DNA from: a virus
DNA: 22,317 nucleotides
IMG/VR virus record: IMGVR_UViG_3300035698_011431
Location: 64,001-86,317 of that record
Direction: 5' to 3' (one strand)
Shown here: in pieces, positions 14,595 through 22,317 of the stretch
Layout of the letters: the number at the start of each line of letters is the position of its first letter
Numbering within the stretch: the stretch's first letter is position 1
The notes under the pieces: model-generated
What the model was told of the DNA's origin: nothing
Database searches by the model: none
Seen by the model: the letters and a program-made list of their open reading frames with translations, nothing else
Position numbers and translations under genes: made by a program

Positions 14595-15482
14595 ATGGCA
14601 CGTTATGCAATTGTCGACTGGGCCCGTTTTAATGGAAGAGATCCAAAGGCAATAGGCTCAACATTTTTAAGGGCAGATAATTTAGTAGCAAAAGATAAAG
14701 ACTTTTTTCATTGGACACAGGGGTGTACTTCAGATGCTATTATATTTCAAAAAGTCTATTGGACGGAAATGATGAGAACAGATAAAAATCCTAAAATATT
14801 AGACTTATCAGATCCTGATATGATTAAGGGAAGTGTTTTAGGAGGAATGGATCTTAAGGAAATTTCGCAATATGTAGATGCGATAACATGTTCAAGTCCA
14901 GAACTTACAAAACAGGTGGCTAAATATGTAGACATACCAACTTATTATGTTCCTGATAGAATAAACTTTGATTTATTCCCAGACCCTAAGAAACATACAG
15001 AGAGAGCTAAAACAGCTGTATGGTTTGGATATGCTCATAATGCTAAGGAGGTTCTTCAGTATTACATATTAGAAGGATTAGTAAGGCAAGGATTAGATTT
15101 ATTGGTAATAAGTAACACCCCATTTAAACCGGAGGATAATTATGGGGTTAATATTAAGAATGTAAGTTACGAATCGGATACAGCCTATTATGAAATACAG
15201 GCAGGAGATATTTTTATAAACCCTGGAACTGTGACGAATGCGAATTTCAAATACAAATCAAACAATAAAACAGTAATAGCGTGGAAATTAGGATTGCCTT
15301 TAGCTTTAGGGGAAGAAGAGTTACAAAAGTATCTTAATCCACGTGCAAGAGAAGAGGAGTCAATCAAGAGAATAAAAGAAGTAGATGAAAAGTATAATAT
15401 TATTGATAGTGGAAAAGATTATAAAAGGATAATAAACGAAATACTAAAAAATAAATGCAAGGATACAAGCAAAGTAAAATAA
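14595..15482 (+). CDS. GT-B fold glycosyltransferase-like protein
   Basis: A 295-residue protein. It starts MARYAIVDWARFNGRDPKAI, contains KILDLSDPDMIKG (acceptor domain), DAITCSSPELTKQVAKYVDIPTYYVPDRINFDLFPD (about 94-129) as the hinge, KTAVWFGYAHNAKEVLQY (about 138-155) as the opening of the donor domain, and GDIFINPG plus NKTVIAWKLGLPLALGEEEL (about 205-245) as the phosphate- and sugar-binding end. The usual E-x7-E is not intact (N-F-K-Y-K-S-N-N-K-x-x-x-A), so either the donor site is modified or this is a GT4 relative. The end overlaps the next gene by 28 nt. Confidence 0.72.
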   Translation: MARYAIVDWARFNGRDPKAIGSTFLRADNLVAKDKDFFHWTQGCTSDAIIFQKVYWTEMMRTDKNPKILDLSDPDMIKGSVLGGMDLKEISQYVDAITCSSPELTKQVAKYVDIPTYYVPDRINFDLFPDPKKHTERAKTAVWFGYAHNAKEVLQYYILEGLVRQGLDLLVISNTPFKPEDNYGVNIKNVSYESDTAYYEIQAGDIFINPGTVTNANFKYKSNNKTVIAWKLGLPLALGEEELQKYLNPRAREEESIKRIKEVDEKYNIIDSGKDYKRIINEILKNKCKDTSKVK

Positions 15483-15772
15483 ATTCAGGGGATTTGGTAG
15501 AACCTATTACATATACTCAAAAGAATTTTTTAGATTACTGTAAAAAGATTGGATTTGGAGATATAACAATAATCCTTAGAGATGGACAGCCAGTTCAAGC
15601 TATAAATGGAAATCAATCATGTAAAATAGATGTTAATGATACTTGGGAATTAACTGAATATTTAAAAGACATTAAAGATGCGGATGTAACAATATATGTA
15701 AATCATGAGGGGAACATGAGAGTAAAGAAAGTAATAGAAAAGAAACGGTTTGATTTAAAGCCTGAAGAGTAG
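15455..15772 (+). CDS. Hypothetical small protein
   Basis: A 105-residue protein. The section GFGDITIILRDGQPVQAI (about 34-51) resembles the short strand-turn-strand of DUF2292-like proteins, but I hold this weakly. The C-terminus is charged (VKKVIEKKRFDLKPEE). The start at 15455 lies in the glycosyltransferase frame overlap, behind AAAAATAAATG; a TTG at 15494 is an alternative. It is the last gene before the terminator at 15815-15841. Confidence 0.55.
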   Translation: MQGYKQSKINSGDLVEPITYTQKNFLDYCKKIGFGDITIILRDGQPVQAINGNQSCKIDVNDTWELTEYLKDIKDADVTIYVNHEGNMRVKKVIEKKRFDLKPEE

Positions 15773-15814
15773 TAATATAGAAACAACAATATAATAAGCT
15801 TACTTAATACAGAG

Positions 15815-15841
15815 AAGCGGGTTAATCCCTGCTTTTTTTTT
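15815..15841 (+). terminator. Rho-independent terminator just before the portal gene
   Basis: A short stem, AAGCGGG with CCC-T-GCTT (one bulged T), encloses the loop TTAAT and runs into nine or more consecutive T (about 15833-15841). The hairpin ends six bases before the portal ATG (15847). It should separate the small-gene operon upstream from the structural genes, but it leaves no room for a conventional leader of the portal gene. Confidence 0.65.
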
Positions 15842-15846
15842 ATGCC

Positions 15847-18504
15847 ATGTTTGAAAAGATACAATCTTTGTTTACAAAACCAATACAGAAACCAATACAG
15901 CAGCCAATAATAAAAGCTCAAAATTCGTCACGAGCAACTGATTTCACACCATCGGCTTCTTTTGATATGAAAGAACCACCACCACTTACGATGACAGAGC
16001 AACTGAAAACATATAGATCGTGGGTGTTTGCAGCAGTATCAATGAAAGCTGCGGCTGTAGCCAGTATGGAATTAACCTTATTTAAAAAGACAAGAGGGGA
16101 TATTGAGATAGTAGAAGAACATCCTGTTTTAGATTTACTAGATAAGGTAAATGAGAGGATGACCTTTTATGGATTAATGAATTATTCCAGTATAATAAGG
16201 AATTTATCAGGAGAAACGTATTGGTTAATGATTTTCAATAATAAGGGGGAACCTGTTGAAATATACCCATGGATTAGGCCGGATTATATTACAGTAATTC
16301 CATCAAAAGATAGGGATGAATTTATAAAGGGATATGTTTATACAGTGCCAGGATCACAAGAAGAGATTCCTTTAAATACAGAGGAGATTATTCAATTCTT
16401 AGATGTAAATCCTATCAATCCTTATCGAGGACAATCACGAGTTGCAGCTACAGCATTTGCAATTGAAACTGATAAAAAAGCATCTGCATGGAACTGGAGG
16501 TTTTATAAGAATAACGCAACTCCAAGGGGTATTTTAAAAATTCAAAACAGATTTGATGAAGCTCAATACAAACAATTGAAAGCTTCCTGGGATGCAGGAC
16601 ATCAAGGAGAGTCGAATTCTAATAAGGTGGCGATAATATTTACAGGTAGTGCCGGAACGGATGCTGATTTTATGGAGGTTGGGATGAGTACTAAGGACAT
16701 GGATTTCCTTAAGCAAAGAGAATATTCAAGGGATGAAATTTTATCAATATTTGGAGTTCCATTTTCATTATTAAATCCAGGGACTAACGTAAACCGGGCG
16801 ACAGTTGAAGCAGCGCAAGTTAATTTCTTAACTAATACGGTTAGGCCGGAGATGAGAGAATGGACAGAAGAGTTAAATGAATTCTTATTGCCTTTATATA
16901 ATGATTCAGAAGGATTATTTTTTGATTTTACTGATCCTGTCCCGGAGAATAGAGAGTTAAGTCTAAAAGCTTATGATAGTGGCCTTAATTTAGGATGGTT
17001 AACAGTAGATGAAGTGAGAGCTAAAGAAGGATTACCACCTTTAACAGAGAAAGAGAAAGAAGCCCAAGATTCTAATGTTCCAGAAGGAGACGACAATTCA
17101 GAGGATAAACCAATAGAAGAAGATGAAGATGCACCACCAGAAGATGAAGGAGAACAAGAGGGGGATGGGGAAGAAGCGGAAGTTGAAAAAACCTTAAAGA
17201 GGAGAAAATTCAATGTAAGGGTAAAGTCGTCAACACCAAAATCTAAGATAGAATCAATAGTTGATAAGGCAACAAGTGTTGAATTAAAGAGAATATTAGA
17301 AAAACAACTAAAAGACAAAGCTCCAAAGAAGAAGAAAAAGGTAATAACAAAGAGAATAAAGACAAGTCAAAATGAGAAGATATTCCAAAAAAGTATAAAT
17401 GAAGAGGAAAAGTTTCTCCAAAAGTTTTATGATGAGAATTTTCTAGATGAAGTTATAAAAACAGAGAAAGAAATTCAAGCCTATTTAGTTAAAAAATATG
17501 AAAAAGCCCCATCGGAAATTGTTAATGGAGTATTAGTCTTCAAGCAGAACGATAGATTAAGGAAAGAAATGGAAAAATGGATAGATAAAAAGATGTCAAA
17601 ACTATTAAAAGACTTCACAGGAGAGAAGATGAAGGAATTGCATAACAATAGCGAAGTAATTGCCAAACAGGCCGTCAAAGACATCTCACGAGCTTCTAAG
17701 GGGTTTGTGTCGAATATCGCAATGTTTATTAAAGGATATTTGTCTAATATTAAGGCATTTATATTCAATGAAGGGAGAAGGATCAAGGAGAAGATAACAG
17801 ATAACTTATTACAAGGTGTAATGGTTTCATTGGCTATTCAACAAGCTAGAGAAACTAGTCTTAATAAAAATACTTTAAAGCTTTCAGCAATATCACATCC
17901 AAGGGGATTATATCGTAAAACAATAGAGGATGCTGCTGATAAAGATGGGATAAGTTTCTTTAAAATGTTAGCTCCACTAGCAGTAATACCAACATTATCT
18001 AAGACGGGAATGACAATGGCAGCATTGTATATGATTAAGACTAAGGATGAATGGAATAAACATATTGATCCTAATAATAATACTAATGTAGTTGGAGGAT
18101 TAGGGTTACATCATGGCTCACAGGATTATTATTTACCTGAAGGATTTGAAAGTTTAAAAGAAGAGAAAGAAATATCAAAAGAACAGAGAAGAGAATTGAA
18201 TGGGAAGTCAATAAAGCCTATAAAGTCACTCGATAAAAAACAGATAGAATCTTATAAGAAGGAGATAGAAGAAGTTAAGGGTGAGATTGAAAAGAATTTT
18301 AAAAAGAAAACCAAAGAATTAGAGAAGGAATATCTTAAGAAAGAAAAAGAAACAACGGAAGGAACATCGAAGAAAGTGAGTGTAATAGAATCTAAATGTA
18401 AAAAGCTAGAAGAAGAGAAAGAAGAACTTCAAAAAGAAGATAATAAAATAAAACAAAAAGAAGAGAAACTAGAAAGTTTAATTTCTGAATTTGAAAATGA
18501 ATAA
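15847..18504 (+). CDS. HK97-type portal protein with long C-terminal extension
   Basis: An 885-residue protein. Residues about 45-405 are a HK97-family portal (Phage_portal, PF04860-like): RSWVFAAVSMKAAAVASMELTL (57-78), ETYWLMIFNNKGEPVEIYPWIRPD (123-146), QFLDVNPINPYRGQSRVAA (183-201), NGN-type FYKNNATPRGIL (219-230), and FLKQREYSRDEILSIFGVPFSLLN (287-310). Residues about 411-447 are an acidic linker of Asp and Glu. Residues about 448-885 are extra: basic, then helical, with WNKHIDPNNNTNVVGGLGLHHG near 736 and a Lys/Glu coiled coil from about 770 to the end. The extension may be a fused minor-head (MuF/gp7-like) protein plus coiled coil; typical portals are 400-500 residues. The portal sits at the vertex through which DNA enters and leaves the capsid. 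The 18504 stop overlaps the next gene by 8 nt. Confidence 0.85.
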   Translation: MFEKIQSLFTKPIQKPIQQPIIKAQNSSRATDFTPSASFDMKEPPPLTMTEQLKTYRSWVFAAVSMKAAAVASMELTLFKKTRGDIEIVEEHPVLDLLDKVNERMTFYGLMNYSSIIRNLSGETYWLMIFNNKGEPVEIYPWIRPDYITVIPSKDRDEFIKGYVYTVPGSQEEIPLNTEEIIQFLDVNPINPYRGQSRVAATAFAIETDKKASAWNWRFYKNNATPRGILKIQNRFDEAQYKQLKASWDAGHQGESNSNKVAIIFTGSAGTDADFMEVGMSTKDMDFLKQREYSRDEILSIFGVPFSLLNPGTNVNRATVEAAQVNFLTNTVRPEMREWTEELNEFLLPLYNDSEGLFFDFTDPVPENRELSLKAYDSGLNLGWLTVDEVRAKEGLPPLTEKEKEAQDSNVPEGDDNSEDKPIEEDEDAPPEDEGEQEGDGEEAEVEKTLKRRKFNVRVKSSTPKSKIESIVDKATSVELKRILEKQLKDKAPKKKKKVITKRIKTSQNEKIFQKSINEEEKFLQKFYDENFLDEVIKTEKEIQAYLVKKYEKAPSEIVNGVLVFKQNDRLRKEMEKWIDKKMSKLLKDFTGEKMKELHNNSEVIAKQAVKDISRASKGFVSNIAMFIKGYLSNIKAFIFNEGRRIKEKITDNLLQGVMVSLAIQQARETSLNKNTLKLSAISHPRGLYRKTIEDAADKDGISFFKMLAPLAVIPTLSKTGMTMAALYMIKTKDEWNKHIDPNNNTNVVGGLGLHHGSQDYYLPEGFESLKEEKEISKEQRRELNGKSIKPIKSLDKKQIESYKKEIEEVKGEIEKNFKKKTKELEKEYLKKEKETTEGTSKKVSVIESKCKKLEEEKEELQKEDNKIKQKEEKLESLISEFENE

Positions 18505-21500
18505 AACTCAATTACTAGAGCAGAAGGCAAAGAGGATACTAGAAAAGAGGAAAGAGGAGAAGATTAAGTCTAAACAACAAACTAAAATATTAAAAAAAGC
18601 AGTAGACAGAATCCCTGCATTTTTTGATTTGACTATAAAAAATATAGATGAATTAATTGCCAAGGAATCAGAGGATATAAAAGGTAAGGTTAAGGAAGAT
18701 CTAATTGAGATTGGAAAAGATTTCGATACTAAGCTTGAATCTCTTAAAAAAGAAATCACAGAAATCTATAATGAAGGTATTAGTGAACTCAATATTGATA
18801 TTAAAAATCTAGAGGAAGTTAAGAGTACAAAAGAAGAAACAAATAAAAGAATAACTATATTAGATAAAAAGACGGAAGAGGGTATATTCGATTTAAAAGG
18901 TAAGGTTAAGGAAAACATTCAGGGAGAAAAAATAGTATTATTAAATGAAATTGAAATAGTTCAAAAGAATGTAGTTGGATTGTTAACAGGATTAGAGGAA
19001 ACAGTAAAGAAGAAAGAGGGATTAAATAAGGCAGAATGGAAAGATGCAATGAGGTTAGCAAGGAGAGAAATTTCTAAAGAGATATTAAGACAAAAAGCAT
19101 ATATTATTGAGGTTATTCGATCTAAAGAATTAGAATCTCATACAATAGCGTTCCATTCGGATACAAATGCAACGGGAGAACAATTAAACAGGTTAACTCA
19201 GGGAGATTCTAGTGATGACGTTAATGATTTACATATACATAATCCTGATCATATCCTAGAAACGGTGAATACTATGATCCAAGGGACTGTTTCTAGATTA
19301 GACTTAGGCCATACAGGGTTTAATTTAACAGTGGCGGCTACAGGAAAGAAAGGATACAACCAAATAACAGATATTAGAATAAAGGATGGTATTGTTAAGC
19401 ATATTAGTCCTGGAATAGTTGAGATAGATACATCAACAGAGCCAACAATTAATCATAATCTATTAGCAGGATTACAAGGTGGTCAAGCTGGAGAATATTA
19501 TCATCTTAAAAGTTCTGAATATACTGACTTAACAGACGGAGGGACAACAACCTTGCATTCACATGTAGGTCCTTTATTAATGCCACCAGTAGAAGACTGG
19601 TATGACCCGACAGGAGGATTACCAGTAGCTCCGACAGTTGGTGACAGATATATCTCTGAATCCACTGCGAGTGGTTGGACTGAGGACTATATATATGAAT
19701 GGGATGGTACTACATGGGTAGAGTCAGAACCAACTGAAGGATGGATGGTGTGGATGTTACTTGAATTCATGTTTTATGTTTTCTTTTCTGGTGGATGGGC
19801 AGAGGTTAATGACAAGGTCGGAGTTGATGCAAGTGCAACGCCTGGATATTTAGGGGCAGCTAACAATGATGGTGTATTAAGAACAAATTCAAGTAATATC
19901 ACATATACAGATGGGGGTAATTTCGTAACATTAGATACAGTACAGGATATAGGGACAGGAGACAGCCCGACTTTCGCAGGTATAGACTTAGGTTTCACCC
20001 AAGGATCGGTAATATTCGAAGGAGCCTCAGGATTAACAGAAGACAACGCTAATCTCTTTTGGGATGATGCGAATAATAGGTTAGGGATAGGTACTGATGC
20101 GCCAACAGAGGCATTGTATATCGAAGGAAACTTATTTGTAAATACATCTACTGGTGATTTGCTTATACAAAACCAAGGCGGTTCATCTATAGAGTTAAGG
20201 TCAAGCGGTTCTGCAGCGTATAACTCAATAACTGGTGGACTTGGCTTTCAGATCAACTCTAATTTTGCCATGTGGATAAATACATCTAAACAAATAGGGA
20301 TAGGAAGAGTAGATCAAACCAAAACACTTGATGTGTTAGGTGACTCTAGATTTATGTCAGCTATAGACGCAGTAAACGCCTATTCATGGCTAGACGCAGC
20401 AGGGGCAAGTATACTGAGCATTGATTCTACTAATTTGAGAGTAGGGATAGGTACTGATGCGCCCGAATCATTGCTAGATGTAAACGGTGATTTTACTATA
20501 GGAACTAATGCAACACGACTTAATAACCCAAATATATCAGGTGATTGGATAGCAGATTATTCAAGATTGTTCTTCAATGCTGGTGCTGGAGGAACAGGAA
20601 ATAATAATTTAAGTGTAATATTCGCTCCGACAGGCACAGCAGATAAATGCCTTTTTCAAGTGCGAAATTCTGGAGCAACAAGTTACGGAAGGTTAGCATT
20701 AAGGGTTGAAGGTACTACAGCTGGAATTGTTACAGATTTTAGCGGAGGTGGTCCACCTATAACGGAACTACAATTCGGTGATGGTTCACTGGCTTCTATT
20801 GCAGGGACACTGGATGATATGTCATGGTGGATAAACAACACTAACGTTTTTTCTTTAGGCACTACTGGCAATTCACTACATCAAAATATAACAGATACGG
20901 TTGACGCCTATTCATGGCTAGACGCAGCAGGGGCAAGTATATTGCGAGTTAACTCTGTTAATAAACAAATTGTGTCAGGTGTGAATAGTGTAACAATACC
21001 TGCTTATACATTTGAAGGTGCTGAAGGTTATGGTCTTGGATATGTAACTGGGAATCTTCTTTTATTCGCCGATTCAGTATTGGGTCTTGTTTTAACTCCA
21101 TCTCTAAAAGATTACAGAATACCTTCTGATTGGAAATATGGCTGGTCGTCAACAGTTACAAATACTTCAGGTATAGATACATCACTTCAAAGAGTATCAG
21201 CTGCCAAAATGTCTCTTGGAACATCAGCATTAAATGATTTTTCAGGAACATTTATAACAGGAAACATAGGGTTAGGGATATCAGTACCAACAGCGAAGCT
21301 ACACGTAGCAGGAGATGTGTTATTCCAGAATGCAGTAGATTCTACAACAGCCGTAGTCTTTAAAGACACTGCGGGAACCTCTAATTTCATATACGATGCA
21401 ACAAATAATCAAATATGTGTTGGAGAATTAGCAGCAGCACCAAGTGCAGATTTTCATATTAAAGGTGGTGCTACTGGTACAGAGTTTATTATAGAAGGAG

Positions 21501-22141
21501 GGAACCCTGATTTTTCATATGCTGTTTCTGGTAACGTAAAAGCCCAAATTGCTTATGTAGAAAGTACAAGTAATTTAATTTTACAAGCTAATGATTCTAA
21601 TACTGGCTACGGGGGGCTAGGGACTCTTAACCATCTTGTTGTAAGTGGTGTAGCTGCAACTAGGGGGTTTGTAGGAATAGGAGTAACCCCAACAGAAAAA
21701 CTAGAAGTCTCGGGAAACATATTCCTAACAACAGACAGCCAAAAGATGTTATTTGGCGCTGGAAAGGACATGTCAGTATATTATGATGGGACTAACGCAG
21801 TTGTTAACCCAAAAGAAGTAGGGAGCGGAGTATTGTCAGTGCTGGGGACTATTAGAAGCCAAGGTAGACAGAAAGCAGTAACCACAAAGACAACAACCTA
21901 TACAATCGCAACAACAGATGAAGTTATTGTTTGTAATCATGCTACAACGCCATTTACGGTAACCTTACCAGTAGCGAGTGGTAGTGGGCAATCGTATTAT
22001 ATAAAAAACAAGGGAGTTGCGTCAGTCACGATAGAAGGGGATGGAGCGGATGTCATAGATGGCGATCTAAACCAAGTTTTAGATCAATGGGACACCTTTG
22101 AGATATGCGATGATTCCGCTAACTCGTGGATAATAATTTAA
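18497..22141 (+). CDS. Tail-fibre-like protein with N-terminal coiled coil
   Basis: A 1214-residue protein. I chose ATG 18497 (overlap ATGAATAA with the portal stop); TTG 18491 would add two residues. Residues 1 to about 215 are charged and heptad-like, expected to form a trimeric coiled coil. Tail-fibre linker repeats follow: AFHSDTNATGEQLNRLT, then HNLLAGLQGGQAGEYYHL and SEYTDLTDGGTTTLHSHVG. Near residues 370-420 is GDRYIS...YIYEWDGTTWVE...EGWMVW, a DUF2793-like unit. From about residue 530, repeated G-I-G-x-D-x-P-x-x-x-L-x-V-x-G units occur about five times, as in many phage fibres. The C-terminal part, TTTYTIATTDEVIVCNH...VTLPVASGSGQSYYIKNKG...VDGD, is a beta-rich tip. It probably attaches the virion to a host surface structure. 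Confidence 0.85.
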   Translation: MNKTQLLEQKAKRILEKRKEEKIKSKQQTKILKKAVDRIPAFFDLTIKNIDELIAKESEDIKGKVKEDLIEIGKDFDTKLESLKKEITEIYNEGISELNIDIKNLEEVKSTKEETNKRITILDKKTEEGIFDLKGKVKENIQGEKIVLLNEIEIVQKNVVGLLTGLEETVKKKEGLNKAEWKDAMRLARREISKEILRQKAYIIEVIRSKELESHTIAFHSDTNATGEQLNRLTQGDSSDDVNDLHIHNPDHILETVNTMIQGTVSRLDLGHTGFNLTVAATGKKGYNQITDIRIKDGIVKHISPGIVEIDTSTEPTINHNLLAGLQGGQAGEYYHLKSSEYTDLTDGGTTTLHSHVGPLLMPPVEDWYDPTGGLPVAPTVGDRYISESTASGWTEDYIYEWDGTTWVESEPTEGWMVWMLLEFMFYVFFSGGWAEVNDKVGVDASATPGYLGAANNDGVLRTNSSNITYTDGGNFVTLDTVQDIGTGDSPTFAGIDLGFTQGSVIFEGASGLTEDNANLFWDDANNRLGIGTDAPTEALYIEGNLFVNTSTGDLLIQNQGGSSIELRSSGSAAYNSITGGLGFQINSNFAMWINTSKQIGIGRVDQTKTLDVLGDSRFMSAIDAVNAYSWLDAAGASILSIDSTNLRVGIGTDAPESLLDVNGDFTIGTNATRLNNPNISGDWIADYSRLFFNAGAGGTGNNNLSVIFAPTGTADKCLFQVRNSGATSYGRLALRVEGTTAGIVTDFSGGGPPITELQFGDGSLASIAGTLDDMSWWINNTNVFSLGTTGNSLHQNITDTVDAYSWLDAAGASILRVNSVNKQIVSGVNSVTIPAYTFEGAEGYGLGYVTGNLLLFADSVLGLVLTPSLKDYRIPSDWKYGWSSTVTNTSGIDTSLQRVSAAKMSLGTSALNDFSGTFITGNIGLGISVPTAKLHVAGDVLFQNAVDSTTAVVFKDTAGTSNFIYDATNNQICVGELAAAPSADFHIKGGATGTEFIIEGGNPDFSYAVSGNVKAQIAYVESTSNLILQANDSNTGYGGLGTLNHLVVSGVAATRGFVGIGVTPTEKLEVSGNIFLTTDSQKMLFGAGKDMSVYYDGTNAVVNPKEVGSGVLSVLGTIRSQGRQKAVTTKTTTYTIATTDEVIVCNHATTPFTVTLPVASGSGQSYYIKNKGVASVTIEGDGADVIDGDLNQVLDQWDTFEICDDSANSWIII
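20082..20103 (+). repeat. 22-bp direct repeat within the fibre gene (paired with 20442-20463)
   Basis: Encodes the G-I-G-T-D-A-P motif. The identical 22 bases occur at 20442-20463, 360 bases downstream and in frame, so the two motif copies share their DNA, not just their protein sequence. Confidence 0.8.
20376..20413 (+). repeat. 38-bp direct repeat within the fibre gene, copy 1
   Basis: Identical over 38 bases to 20904-20941, in the same reading frame, encoding AYSWLDAAGASIL. Such long perfect identity inside a coding repeat points to recent duplication or to recombination between fibre modules. Confidence 0.85.
20904..20941 (+). repeat. 38-bp direct repeat within the fibre gene, copy 2
   Basis: Second copy of the element at 20376-20413, 528 bases downstream (an exact multiple of three, so frame is kept). 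Together with copy 1 it could mediate in-frame deletion or duplication of a 176-residue fibre segment. Confidence 0.85.
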
Positions 22142-22150
22142 CAAAAACCT

Positions 22151-22317
22151 ATGTCTTATATCGCAACAAAATATAAAAGAGGATGGGAATGAGTAGATAG
22201 TGATTCTATGGGAACAATCACTTGGACTGAAGGGACAAGGACTTTTTCCCTTGAACCAAAAGCTGGTCAATCTGAATTTCATTTTTGGTCAGGTGGGAAG
22301 TTCTTTTCAAAGACATC
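22151..22317 (+). CDS. Start of a tail-associated protein, interrupted by an in-frame TGA (right edge)
   Basis: ATG 22151 opens MSYIATKYKRGWE and reaches TGA at 22190-22192, after which the same frame stays open to the window end: VDSDSMGTITWTEGTRTFSLEPK, then AGQSEFHFWSGGKFFSKT. This resembles the beta-rich start of phage tail structural proteins (I-T-W-T-x-G-x-R-T-F). The conserved part begins about at the in-frame ATG 22208, which could be the true start, leaving the first 13 codons as a leader peptide. Otherwise TGA may be read through or be a nonsense change. The 3' end lies outside the window. Confidence 0.45.

Noticed and set aside
20082-21720. A diversity-generating retroelement or CRISPR array, suggested by repeats
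   Set aside because: The repeats are in-frame protein motifs of the fibre, no reverse transcriptase or template repeat is in the window, and there is no regular spacer pattern.

Overview
The window is a gene-dense, AT-rich stretch of a tailed double-stranded DNA virus (Caudoviricetes), or possibly a prophage. Every gene I can support lies on the + strand. The viral assignment rests on the right third: a HK97-type portal protein with a long C-terminal extension (15847-18504), a 1214-residue tail-fibre-like protein (18497-22141) and the start of a further tail-type protein at the right edge. The host cannot be named from the sequence. Start codons almost never have a Shine-Dalgarno sequence; they sit in ATGA overlaps or behind A/T-rich leaders such as AATAAATG. 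Arg (AGA/AGG) and Ile (ATA) codon use is strongly AT-biased. This fits a host that translates without Shine-Dalgarno pairing, for example Bacteroidota, but that is inference.

Layout. (1) 1-6780 is a run of closely packed genes: a left-truncated GT4 glycosyltransferase, a four-Cys mini-protein, a small HExxH metallopeptidase, a two-helix membrane peptide, two SAM methyltransferases, unknown small proteins, two more Cys-rich mini-proteins, a two-part protein with a C-terminal methyltransferase and an N-terminal half that recalls a degenerate kinase, a GT-A glycosyltransferase, a minimal histidyl-tRNA-synthetase-like catalytic core, a fourth methyltransferase and a 53-residue protein. (2) 6831-9488 is an overlapping three-gene module: MoxR-type AAA+ ATPase, Cys-rich zinc-binding-like protein, and metallopeptidase plus VWA protein. 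(3) 9493-15772 holds five more glycosyltransferases (two GT-A, three GT-B) with small unknown genes, a terminator-like hairpin at 12274-12298 and an unusual nested inverted-repeat region at 13304-13374. (4) A terminator at 15815-15841 runs almost into the portal start codon, and the structural genes follow.

Taken together, seven glycosyltransferases, four methyltransferases and a stand-alone HisRS-like adenylating core beside structural genes suggest the virus builds or modifies a glycoconjugate, on its DNA, its virion or the host surface. The target cannot be read from the sequence. The most notable items are the 220-residue HisRS-like core with its amino-acid-activating motifs intact, the MoxR/Zn/metallopeptidase-VWA module, the kinase-like/methyltransferase protein, the Cys-rich mini-protein family, the mutually exclusive RNA folds at 13304-13374, and the in-frame TGA at 22190.
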